The translations under genes and the position numbers were made by a program. From positions 1 to 14,037 of the forward strand of contig CAMLEQ010000047.1 in the NCBI GenBank assembly GCA_946479015.1: a DNA stretch of 14,037 nt. Reading direction: 5' to 3'. Position 1 is the stretch's first letter. Each line of letters opens with the position of its first letter. This stretch comes from an uncultured Gemmatimonadota bacterium. GTDB lineage: Bacteria > Gemmatimonadota > Gemmatimonadetes > Gemmatimonadales > Gemmatimonadaceae. The notes beneath the pieces are model-generated. The model did not search any database and was not told the DNA's origin. It saw only the letters and a program-made list of their open reading frames with translations. Shown here in pieces: positions 6,827 to 13,907 of this stretch.

Positions 6827-8506
6827 TCACCCTCCACGACGGAACGCGAGCACGAGCGCCGCGGCGAACAGCGCGCTCCAGAGGGGCCACGGCCGTCCGT
6901 ATGCCAGCAGGATCGCCCCCGCCACCAGACAGAAGCCGGCGATGAGCGTGCCGCGCATCCCCGCCAGCGGGCTCTCCGTGGGCGCGCGCGTGCTGCGCTG
7001 GAGCACGCGCACCCCTTCGCTGACCAGCGCCGGCAGCTTCACCATCGCATCCACCAGCTCCGGGGTGCCGCGCATCCCCTCGCGAACAACGTGCACGGGG
7101 CTGAACTGCTCGAGGAACACGTGCCGCATGTGCCGCCGCGACACGTCGGCCACGTCGAAGCTCGGCAGCAGCACGTGCCCCACGCCCTCGAACGTCACCA
7201 GCGCCTTCACCATCAGCACCAGCTCCACGGGAAAGTACATGCGGAACTGCGCGCCGCGGGTCACCGATTCCAGTACCAGCTGCGCCAGTGAGAAGCTCTC
7301 GAAGCTCGACGCGCGATGCCATCGCGACGAGATCTCCGCCACCTCGCGGCGGAACCCCACGGGATCGCCGCCGCGCCCCGGTTCGGCGATCACCGAGAGG
7401 TAGCGCGCCGCGTTCTCGTGATCGCCGGTGACGAGCGAGTAGTAGTAGTACAGGAGCTCGCGCCGCAGGTCGTCGTCGAACCGCCCCACCATGCCGAGGT
7501 CGATGAACCCCACCTTCGCGCCGGGTAGGATGAGCAGGTTGCCCGGGTGCAGGTCGGCGTGGAAGAAGCCGTCGCGGTACAGCATGCGGATGATCGAGGC
7601 GGCGCCGAGATCCACCAGGTGCTGCCGCATCTCCTCCGGCAGCGCGAGCGCCTCCGGCGCATCGGGGCGGAGCCCGTCCAGGAACTGCATGGTGAGCACG
7701 CGGCGGCCGCTCCGATGCCGGTCCACCGCCGGGAACACCACATCGTGCAGGTCGTGGAAGTTGGCGGCGAAGGTCTCGGCGTTGTCCGCCTCCCGCCGCA
7801 GGTCCACCTCGCGCAGCGTGTAGTCGCAGAACTCCGCGATGATGCGCCGGGGCTGGTAGCGGGGGATCACCCACTGCAGCGCCGCGCCCAGCATCCGCAG
7901 CAGCCGCGCGTCGCGCTGGAGTGTCTCGGCCACCCCGGGCTTCACCGCCTTGATCACGACGTCCTGTCCATCGATGGTGGTGGCGCGGTGGATCTGGGCG
8001 ATGGAGGCGGAGCCGAGCGGCTCGGGGTCGATCCACTCGTAGAGCCGCTCCACCGGATGCCCGAGATCCTTCTCGACGAGGGCGCGGAACGCATCGAAGG
8101 AGATGACAGGGAGGCGGTTGAGCAGGTTGCGCAGCTCGCTGGTCACGGACTGCGGGAGGATGTCCTCGCGCAGGCTCAGGATCTGGCCGAGCTTGATGTA
8201 CGTGGGGCCGAGCAGCTCGAGCCGCCGACGGAACTGCACGGGGAAGGGGAGGCTCGCGAGGTCGCGGCGCATGAACGGGCGCGCGGTCGCCGCGACGAGG
8301 CGGGCGACGGCCCAGCGAAGGCCCAGGCGCTCCCCCGGCTCGCGCCGCGCCGCGCGATCGCGCGTCCACGCGATGATCGCGCCGAAGAGGAGCGCGAGCA
8401 GATGGCGGTTCGTCGTCAACGCGCGGCGGACGATCCCCGGCGGCGGGCGGATCTCCGCCCGAGCGAGCGCCGTCCCGGCGCGCTTCGACCGCCGCGCGCG
8501 TGGCAT
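6827..8506 (-). CDS. UbiB/ABC1/AarF-family atypical kinase
   Basis: This 559-residue protein carries the hallmark UbiB features. PTYIKLGQILSLREDILPQ holds the KxGQ motif (105-108), the Ala/Ser-rich nucleotide loop reads LGSASIAQIHRA (164-175), and the ATP-site lysine is Lys186 in DVVIKAVKPG. FFHADLHPGNLLI holds Asp318 and Asn323, and the metal-binding DFG-equivalent is IDLGMVGRFD (Asp336). Two C-terminal hydrophobic segments (about 519-535 and 540-555) match the membrane anchor of the family. UbiB proteins are needed for coenzyme Q or related isoprenoid-lipid synthesis or transport and act as ATPases or kinases at the membrane; the exact substrate is unsettled. The gene sits 11 nt after the HMG-CoA reductase stop if it starts at the ATG. 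A GTG at 8521, overlapping that stop as GTGA, is an alternative start adding five residues. The context supports an isoprenoid-lipid role. Confidence 0.92.
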   Translation of the reverse strand: MPRARRSKRAGTALARAEIRPPPGIVRRALTTNRHLLALLFGAIIAWTRDRAARREPGERLGLRWAVARLVAATARPFMRRDLASLPFPVQFRRRLELLGPTYIKLGQILSLREDILPQSVTSELRNLLNRLPVISFDAFRALVEKDLGHPVERLYEWIDPEPLGSASIAQIHRATTIDGQDVVIKAVKPGVAETLQRDARLLRMLGAALQWVIPRYQPRRIIAEFCDYTLREVDLRREADNAETFAANFHDLHDVVFPAVDRHRSGRRVLTMQFLDGLRPDAPEALALPEEMRQHLVDLGAASIIRMLYRDGFFHADLHPGNLLILPGAKVGFIDLGMVGRFDDDLRRELLYYYYSLVTGDHENAARYLSVIAEPGRGGDPVGFRREVAEISSRWHRASSFESFSLAQLVLESVTRGAQFRMYFPVELVLMVKALVTFEGVGHVLLPSFDVADVSRRHMRHVFLEQFSPVHVVREGMRGTPELVDAMVKLPALVSEGVRVLQRSTRAPTESPLAGMRGTLIAGFCLVAGAILLAYGRPWPLWSALFAAALVLAFRRGG

Positions 8507-8517
8507 CGCGTGCGTCG

Positions 8518-9738
8518 TCACCGGTTGCGCCCCAGCCGCTCGTGCGCCGACACCCACTCGTACGACGAGATCGCCGCCGCCAGCGACAGCTCGCCGGCCA
8601 GCACCGTCGCGGCGACGATCTCCGCCAGCTTGTTCACCGTCCCGGCGCCCACGCAGCCGAGCATGGCGAGGCACTCCTGTTGCGTGGCCAGGTGCGTGCC
8701 GCCGCCGTGCGTGGCGACGATCAGCGACGGGATGGTGATCGAGAAGTAGAGCGCCTGGTCGGGCGTGAGGTCCGTGTACACCGTCGCCGCCGTGCCCTCG
8801 GCCACGTTGGCCACATCCTGTCCCGTGGCGATGAAGAGCGCCGTGATCGCGTTCACCGAGTGGAGCCCGTTGTTGTTCGCGCCGGAGAGCAGCGCGCCCA
8901 CGTTGGCCACCGCCCAGTGATGGGCGAGCTGCTCGGGCTCCACGCGGAGGTGCCGCATCAGCAGCTCGCGCGGGATCGTCGCCTCCGCAGTGACCCGCTT
9001 GCCGCGCGGGTGCAGCGCGTTCACGTGCGAGGACTTCTTGTCGGTGGCGAAGTTGGACTCGAGGTACGCCCGGCGAATGGCGGGGTGGTGCGCCAGGATC
9101 CACTGGTAGCCCGCGAAGGTGGCGCGCCCCACCATGTTCTGCCCCGCCGCATCCCCCGTGCTGAAGCTGAAGCGGAGGAAAGCGAAGCGGTTGGACAGAT
9201 AGGGCTCGATGCGGACCAGGCGCGCCACGTGCGAGGTGGCCTCCGCCTCGGCGCGGATCTCCGCGAGGTGCTCGTCCACCCACGCGATGAAGTCGCGCGC
9301 CTCGCGCGCGGTGGCGAACTCGAACACCGGCGCGCGCTGCATGCCACCGCCGGCGATCGTGGTCGTCACGCCGCCGGCGAGGGTGAGCACCTTCATCCCC
9401 CGGCTGTACGAGGCGACGAGGGAGCCCTCGGTGGTGGCGAGCGGCACGAGGAATTCTCCCTGCGCCCACTCGCCGTTCACGCGGAGCGGGCCGGCGATGC
9501 CGAGGGGGATCTGGGCGACGCCGGTGAAGTTCTCGATGTTGCCGCGCGCCTCCTCCGGCGACAGGGAGTACGTGGTCACGTGCCGCAGGTGGACGCCGGT
9601 GTACGCCTCGACGAAGCGTTGGCGCTCGGCGATCAGCTCCGGCGCGTAGTCGCGCGGCGCGCCCTTGTCGTTCGGGATGTGCGGGGATGTGGGGGCCGTC
9701 GCGTCGAGGCTCGCTGTCACGCCCGAGGGGATCACCAT
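8518..9738 (-). CDS. 3-hydroxy-3-methylglutaryl-CoA reductase (class I-like)
   Basis: This 406-residue catalytic-domain-only protein should make mevalonate from HMG-CoA with NAD(P)H in the cytoplasm. The visible motifs are IENFTGVAQIPLGIAGPL (68-85), PLATTEGSLVAS with catalytic Glu104, TGDAAGQNMV (194-203), ATDKKSSHVNAL with catalytic Lys234, GQDVANVAEG with Asp308, THGGGTHLATQQECLAMLG (343-361), and C-terminal AHERLGRNR with His399 as the likely catalytic His. DKKxS and GGGTxLxTQxECL are class I features, whereas class II enzymes have different sequences there. Two class I positions differ: TGDAAGQN in place of TGDAMGMN, and ATHGGGT before the glycine run. There are no N-terminal membrane segments. 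The ATG at 9738 is chosen because AGGA lies 7 nt upstream; the frame stays open further upstream but there encodes low-complexity Arg/Ala-rich sequence. It is the first gene of an operon with UbiB and the acyltransferase. Confidence 0.9.
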   Translation of the reverse strand: MVIPSGVTASLDATAPTSPHIPNDKGAPRDYAPELIAERQRFVEAYTGVHLRHVTTYSLSPEEARGNIENFTGVAQIPLGIAGPLRVNGEWAQGEFLVPLATTEGSLVASYSRGMKVLTLAGGVTTTIAGGGMQRAPVFEFATAREARDFIAWVDEHLAEIRAEAEATSHVARLVRIEPYLSNRFAFLRFSFSTGDAAGQNMVGRATFAGYQWILAHHPAIRRAYLESNFATDKKSSHVNALHPRGKRVTAEATIPRELLMRHLRVEPEQLAHHWAVANVGALLSGANNNGLHSVNAITALFIATGQDVANVAEGTAATVYTDLTPDQALYFSITIPSLIVATHGGGTHLATQQECLAMLGCVGAGTVNKLAEIVAATVLAGELSLAAAISSYEWVSAHERLGRNR

Positions 9739-9973
9739 GGGGCCGTCCTGCTGGAGATACCGCAGGATGTGCGGCGCGCACGGGCCGCGACATCGGGGTG
9801 GAGGGGGGAGCGGTGTAGGCGATTCCCTGGCGAGGGAAGGTGCTGCGGCGAGAGGCGGCGCGCGCGCCGTGGCGAGCCCTGCCGCGGCGATCGTCGCGCG
9901 GTGTGAATCGTGCACGGCTCGTGAGGCGGCCCGACCGATCCTGACGAATCTCTCTCGCGTACGGGAGGATCTC
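9739..9973. promoter_or_regulatory. Divergent intergenic region between HMG-CoA reductase and RCC1 lipoprotein genes
   Basis: This 235-bp region must hold the start signals for both the leftward HMG-CoA reductase operon and the rightward RCC1 gene. A perfect inverted repeat, TTCCCT-ggcg-AGGGAA, lies at 9823-9838, about 85 bp upstream of the HMG-CoA reductase ATG, and is a candidate operator or small hairpin. A strong GGGAGG ribosome binding site lies at 9963-9968 before the RCC1 gene. I could not identify convincing -35/-10 hexamers on either strand. The region is inferred to be regulatory mainly from its position. Confidence 0.45.
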
Positions 9974-11785
9974 ATGCGCACGAGTCGCCGTCGTCTGCGC
10001 GCTGCGCCGTGCCGCGCACCGCTCGCCATCGCGCTCCTGATCGGCATCGCCGCGTGCCGCGATGCCCCGCCCACCGCGCCGGCGCCGGAACCGCCTCCGG
10101 CCCCGCGCCTCGCGACCGACACCATGTCCGTCGCGCTCGGTCACGTCTCGCAGCTCCGGGTGCTCGGCGCGCGTGGGCCCGTCATCTGGCGGAGCGCCGA
10201 CGAGCGGATCGCGACGGTCTCGCCCACGGGCGCGGTGCGCGCCGTGTCGCCGGGGCGCACGACGATCACCGCATCGGTGAACGGGCAGCAGGCGTCCGCG
10301 CAGGTGCGCACGGGGACCGACACCACGATCGGTCCCGACGGGGGCGACGTCTGCGCGCTCGTGTGCCGAACGCTCATTCACATCCCCGCTGGCGCACTCG
10401 ACAGCACCACCGAGGTGACCGTGTTCCCCGCGTTCGCGCCGCCCGATGATCCGCGCCTGCTCGCCGGATCCGCGGTGGATGTGGAGCCGTCGGGGCTCGT
10501 GCTGCACGCGTCCGCCGAGCTCGCGCTGCTGTTCGACTCGAGCGCCGTGCCGGCGGGGCTCGAGGACGGGGCGACGCTCGCGCAGGTCGTGGGCGGCGCA
10601 TGGGAGCCTGTCACGGGCAGCGCGGAGAACGGAGCGGTGCCGCTGGTGTTCGCGAGCACGACGCACTTCGGGACGTTCGGCATTCTGCTTCCGGCGCGGA
10701 TGCCGCCGTCGCCGATGACTGGCGCCACGATCGCGGCGGGCGACGGGTTCACGTGTGCCATCGCCACTGATCATTCGCTGCATTGCTGGGGATACAACGA
10801 GTGGGGACAGCTCGCGGTGGAGGGGATCGACAGCAGCGCGGTGCCGGTGGCGTCTGCAGGGGATCTGAAGTTCACGAGCGTGACCGCGGGCGACGACTTC
10901 GCGTGCGGCATCACGGCCAGCGGCGACAGCTACTGCTGGGGGCTCGACCAGTACGGCCAGTTGGGGAACGGCACCACGGTGCCGTTCCCTCACGGCGTGC
11001 CGTCGCCGGTGCGGGTCGCCACGGACGTGCGGTTCGTGGCGCTCACCGCGGGGATGTTCCATGCGTGCGGGCTCGATGCGGAAGGTCGCGCCTATTGCTG
11101 GGGACAGAACCGGCTCGGGCAGCTCGGGGTTGGCACGCTGGCCGACTCGGTGGTCGTCGCGCCGCGCCTGGTCGCGCTCGACGCGCGCTTCGCGTCCATC
11201 TCCGCCGGCGGCGAACACACGTGCGGCATCACGCGGAACGGGGTGAGCTACTGCTGGGGGGAGAACACCAACGGGCAACTGGGACTCGGCGTGACTTCCG
11301 TCGACGAGGACGTGCATCCGTCCCCCGAGCGGGTGATCGGTGCGCCAGCGTTCCAGTCCATCGACGCGGGGGGCAATGGTACCTGTGCGGTCGGACAGAA
11401 CGTGCGGGTCTACTGTTGGGGCGCCGTCACGCTCGGGCGCGGCGAGTTGCACTCCGCGTCCGGCACTCCCATGCCGGTGATCGCCGCGGTGCACCTCACG
11501 CAGGCGCGCGGCGGCAGGGTCAGTTTCTGCGCACTCGACCTTTCGGAGACTCCGTACTGTTGGGGGCTGTTCGCGGAAGAGCTGCCGGTTCCCACCGCGC
11601 TCCCGAATGCGCCGACGCTCGCCGAGCTGGCGGTGGGGGCGGGGCATGCCTGCGGGCTCGGGCACGACGGGCGCGCGTACTGCTGGGGGGTGGACGCGTT
11701 CGGCAACCTGGGGACGGGAGAGTTCCACGTGCGCACGCTCCAACCACTCCCCGTGACCGGGGATCTCGTGTTCGCGCTCCCGTGA
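9974..11785 (+). CDS. Surface lipoprotein with Big2, ZU5-like and seven RCC1 repeats
   Basis: This 603-residue protein has a lipoprotein signal (LAIALLIGIAAC, lipidated Cys28) and a Pro-rich linker. A Big2-type Ig domain follows at about 49-113 (IATVSPTGAVRAVSPGRTTI). A ZU5-like domain at about 119-240 starts with IGPDGGDVCALVC and includes IPAGALDSTTEVTVFPAF. Seven RCC1/BNR-type repeats occupy about 251-585, each with a core like AGxxxxCGIxxxGxxYCWGxNxxGQLG. Seven repeats would make one complete beta-propeller. Every repeat has a Cys pair exactly ten residues apart (261/271, 311/321, 365/375, 417/427, 471/481, 519/529, 560/570). Repeats five and six are degenerate after the CWG core. The role is unknown; exported RCC1 propellers of this type probably bind proteins or carbohydrates at the cell surface. 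The start at 9974 has GGGAGG 5 nt upstream. The gene is divergent from the HMG-CoA reductase gene. Confidence 0.88.
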   Translation: MRTSRRRLRAAPCRAPLAIALLIGIAACRDAPPTAPAPEPPPAPRLATDTMSVALGHVSQLRVLGARGPVIWRSADERIATVSPTGAVRAVSPGRTTITASVNGQQASAQVRTGTDTTIGPDGGDVCALVCRTLIHIPAGALDSTTEVTVFPAFAPPDDPRLLAGSAVDVEPSGLVLHASAELALLFDSSAVPAGLEDGATLAQVVGGAWEPVTGSAENGAVPLVFASTTHFGTFGILLPARMPPSPMTGATIAAGDGFTCAIATDHSLHCWGYNEWGQLAVEGIDSSAVPVASAGDLKFTSVTAGDDFACGITASGDSYCWGLDQYGQLGNGTTVPFPHGVPSPVRVATDVRFVALTAGMFHACGLDAEGRAYCWGQNRLGQLGVGTLADSVVVAPRLVALDARFASISAGGEHTCGITRNGVSYCWGENTNGQLGLGVTSVDEDVHPSPERVIGAPAFQSIDAGGNGTCAVGQNVRVYCWGAVTLGRGELHSASGTPMPVIAAVHLTQARGGRVSFCALDLSETPYCWGLFAEELPVPTALPNAPTLAELAVGAGHACGLGHDGRAYCWGVDAFGNLGTGEFHVRTLQPLPVTGDLVFALP

Positions 11786-11837
11786 GCGCGGCCGTGGCAT
11801 CGCCGCCGCACGCGAGGTAGTGTTCGGTCGAGGCGGG

Positions 11838-11868
11838 CGCGGGCGCCAGGGACCTCCTGGCGCCCGTG
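11838..11868. terminator. Strong GC-rich hairpin downstream of the RCC1 gene
   Basis: A perfect 10-bp inverted repeat, GGGCGCCAGG (11841-11850) and CCTGGCGCCC (11856-11865), encloses a 5-nt loop (gacct). Outside it a C-G pair (11840/11866), a G-T wobble (11839/11867) and a further C-G pair (11838/11868) extend the stem to about 13 bp. It lies 52 bp after the RCC1 stop and about 60 bp before the PHP gene. No T-run follows, so it is not a classical intrinsic terminator. A terminator or mRNA-end stabiliser is the likeliest role; an operator for the PHP gene is possible. Confidence 0.5.
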
Positions 11869-11926
11869 GCGCGTGTGGCATCGATGCCCGCGCAGCTCCG
11901 CCCGGGCACCCTGACGGAGGGACGAG

Positions 11927-13054
11927 ATGGCGCGTGGCGCGCGACGCAAGTGGACGGATCGGTGGCTGGGGTGGACGTTCGTGGTGGCGCTGGCGGTGCT
12001 CGCGCCGGTGGCGGGAGCGGGGGCGCAGGGGAGCGCGGGGAGCGCGGCGCACGCTCCGCCCCGATGGTATCGCGGCGACACGCACGTGCACACGATGAAC
12101 TCGGACGGCAACGCCCCGCCGGTGGACGTCGCGCGCTGGTACCGCGAGCACGGGTACGACTTCGTCGTCATCACCGACCACGAGTACCTCACCGACCCCG
12201 CGCCGCTGAACGCGATGTTCGGCGGGGCGGGGAAGTTCCTCGTGATCCGCGGCGAGGAGGTCACCCAGCAGGTGGTCGACTCCACCCACCCCGGCGGTCC
12301 TCGTCAGGCACACGTGGGCGCGATCGGGGTGACGCGCGTGGTGCGCGCGCTCGGCGAGCACGGGATGGCGCGCGGACTCACCGTCGCGCAGTCGTACGCG
12401 CGCAACCTCGCCGCGATCCGCGCCGCCGGCGGGATCGCCACCGTGAACCACCCCAACTTCCGCTGGTCCATCCGTCCACAGGACATGGCGGGGCTTCCCG
12501 ACTCCACGCTGTTCGAGGTGTGGAACGCGCAGCCACGCATCAACAACCTGGGGGGGAGCGACGGGGCGGGGCACACGTCGCTCTCCACGGAGGCGCTCTG
12601 GGACACGCTGCTCACGCGCGGGACGCTGCTCTACGGCGTGGCGAGCGACGACGCGCACAAGTTCCGCCCGGAGGAGCTGGCCGATCCGGAGGCGACGCAT
12701 CCGGGGCGCGGGTGGGTGATGGTGCGCGCGGACACGCTCACGCCGGAGGCGATCATGGCGGCGCTGCGTGCCGGGTACTTCTACGCGAGCACCGGCGTCA
12801 CGCTCGCCGACTATTCGGCGAACGCGCGGGAGATCCGGGTGACGATCGCGCGCCCGAGCAACCGGCGCGACGACCGGCGCTACGTGACGCGCTTCATCGG
12901 ACGAGGCGGGCGTGTGCTCGCCGAAGTCCCGGGGATGGAGGCGCGGTACGAGATCCGTGGAGACGAGGGCTACGTGCGCGCCACGGTGACCGACTCGGAC
13001 GGGCGGCGCGCGTGGATGCAGCCGGAGTGGGTGGGAGAACATCCGGCGCGGTGA
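11927..13054 (+). CDS. Secreted PHP-domain metallohydrolase (CehA/McbA family)
   Basis: This 375-residue protein has a signal peptide: charged N-terminus, hydrophobic WTFVVALAVLAPVAGAGA, likely cleavage after Ala33. The mature part carries the PHP metal site: RGDTHVHTMNSDG (His53, His55), VVITDHEYLTD (Asp84, His85), VIRGEEVT (Glu110/Glu111), AHVGAIG (His129), VNHPNF (His175) and GVASDDAHKF (Asp242, His244). The C-terminal 70 residues (RYEIRGDEGYVRATVTDSDG and neighbours) form a beta-rich segment common in CehA/McbA-type proteins. Family knowledge: PHP proteins are multinuclear metal phosphoesterases, and CehA/McbA members include carbamate hydrolases; this substrate is unknown. The start has GGAGG 6 nt upstream. 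It lies 141 bp after the RCC1 gene, with a strong hairpin between them, so it probably has its own promoter. Motifs are complete and I see no sign of decay. Confidence 0.87.
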   Translation: MARGARRKWTDRWLGWTFVVALAVLAPVAGAGAQGSAGSAAHAPPRWYRGDTHVHTMNSDGNAPPVDVARWYREHGYDFVVITDHEYLTDPAPLNAMFGGAGKFLVIRGEEVTQQVVDSTHPGGPRQAHVGAIGVTRVVRALGEHGMARGLTVAQSYARNLAAIRAAGGIATVNHPNFRWSIRPQDMAGLPDSTLFEVWNAQPRINNLGGSDGAGHTSLSTEALWDTLLTRGTLLYGVASDDAHKFRPEELADPEATHPGRGWVMVRADTLTPEAIMAALRAGYFYASTGVTLADYSANAREIRVTIARPSNRRDDRRYVTRFIGRGGRVLAEVPGMEARYEIRGDEGYVRATVTDSDGRRAWMQPEWVGEHPAR

Positions 13055-13133
13055 GCGGTTGTCCGGCATTCGCCGACAGGGCAGCGCGAGTGTCGGGCCC
13101 GCCGCTGGCGCGAACGGGGCGACGTTCGACATA

Positions 13134-13145
13134 GTCGTGCACGAC
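13134..13145. promoter_or_regulatory. 12-bp perfect palindrome upstream of the 208-aa secreted protein gene
   Basis: GTCGTGCACGAC is a perfect 12-bp palindrome 47 bp before the ATG at 13193, inside the 138-bp gap after the PHP gene. Position and symmetry would suit an operator for a dimeric regulator. No convincing promoter hexamers were identified around it. In such GC-rich DNA a palindrome of this size could occur by chance, so the call is tentative. Confidence 0.25.
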
Positions 13146-13192
13146 GCCTTCGACTCCGTGGGTCCCCCTGCACACCCCGGCATGGAGCACAT

Positions 13193-13819
13193 ATGACAAT
13201 CGCGGTGGCTCGTTCCTCTCTCCGGTCAGTGCATGGGGCGCTGCTCGCCGCACTGCTCGTGTGCGCGACCGCATCGGGCACCCTGCGTGCGCAGCACGCC
13301 CAATCCGCGGACACGGGCGCGAGGGCGGCGGCCGCCGCGACCACCCCCGAGGCGTTCGCGCAGCGGTACATCGCCACGCTCACCTCCGGCGACTACGCCG
13401 CGAACGCGAAGCTGATGCACCCTGCGGCACTCGCGAGCATCCGGCGATTCGTCACCGTGCTGGGCGAGAAGGATCCCTCCGGCTCCGCGTTGAAGCAGCT
13501 CCTCGACGTGCCGGATACGAGCGCGGTGCGCACGCTCACCGACGAGCAGCTCTACGAGCGCTTTCTGCGCCGGACGATGGGAGCGCAGGCGGAGCTGGCG
13601 GCGGCGATGCGCTCGGCGAAGGTGGATGTGCTGGGGCACGTCGACGAGGGCACGGACATGACGCACGTGCTGTATCGGCTGCGGTTGGAGATCGACGGGG
13701 TGGAGATGCGGAAGGTGGACGTGCTCACGCTGAAGCGCGACCGCGGCGAATGGCGCGCGATGCTCTCGGCGGACATCGACAACCTGGTCGCGCGACTGGC
13801 CGGAGCGCGCGCGACCTGA
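13193..13819 (+). CDS. Secreted protein of unknown function, 208 aa
   Basis: The N-terminus is a signal peptide: basic start (MTIAVARSSLRSVHG), hydrophobic ALLAALLVCATAS and a likely cleavage after LRA at residue 33. Cys24 is in a poor lipobox context (LLVC), so a soluble exported protein is favoured. An Ala-rich linker (42-50) precedes a helical segment starting TTPEAFAQRYIATLTSGDYA (50-69). A middle helical region follows (TDEQLYERFLRRTM), then beta-rich C-terminal strands (HVLYRLRLEIDGVEMRKVDV and RGEWRAMLSADID). This order of helices followed by strands recalls the NTF2-like/SnoaL fold found in many small exported proteins, but no diagnostic motif is present and I do not name a family. 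GGAG lies 5 nt before the ATG. It is 138 bp after the PHP gene, on the same strand. No link to the neighbours beyond shared export is visible. Confidence 0.75.
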   Translation: MTIAVARSSLRSVHGALLAALLVCATASGTLRAQHAQSADTGARAAAAATTPEAFAQRYIATLTSGDYAANAKLMHPAALASIRRFVTVLGEKDPSGSALKQLLDVPDTSAVRTLTDEQLYERFLRRTMGAQAELAAAMRSAKVDVLGHVDEGTDMTHVLYRLRLEIDGVEMRKVDVLTLKRDRGEWRAMLSADIDNLVARLAGARAT

Positions 13820-13907
13820 CGAGCGTCGGGCTCGCGACTCGATTCCCGCGAGGCGAGACTCGCCGCGCTGGCGGGGCGCGGGGCGTCGCGCCGCGGGCTC
13901 CGCGTCA

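Noticed and set aside
5287..6945. A long forward frame of 552 codons across the end of the patatin gene and antisense to the acyltransferase gene.
   Set aside because: The acyltransferase motifs on the opposite strand are clear, and the forward translation is Arg/Ala-rich with no recognisable domain.
9665..9973. An upstream extension of the RCC1 lipoprotein by 103 residues.
   Set aside because: It overlaps the HMG-CoA reductase 5' end and would bury the lipoprotein signal. The ATG at 9974 has a strong ribosome binding site directly followed by a signal peptide and lipobox.
9739..10125. An N-terminal extension of the HMG-CoA reductase by about 129 residues.
   Set aside because: The extension is low-complexity, overlaps the divergent RCC1 gene start and has no family resemblance. 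The ATG at 9738 has a ribosome binding site and leaves a complete catalytic domain.
6827..13192. A 2121-codon stop-free reverse-strand frame covering UbiB and running antisense through the RCC1 and PHP genes.
   Set aside because: Only the UbiB part (from 8506) has recognisable motifs. The remainder is Arg/Ala/His/Pro-rich low-complexity translation, the usual shadow of high-GC codon bias opposite real genes.
13852..13864. A small hairpin GGCGA-gac-TCGCC after the 208-aa gene as terminator.
   Set aside because: It has a five-pair stem, a three-base loop and no T-tract; stems of this kind are common by chance at this GC content.
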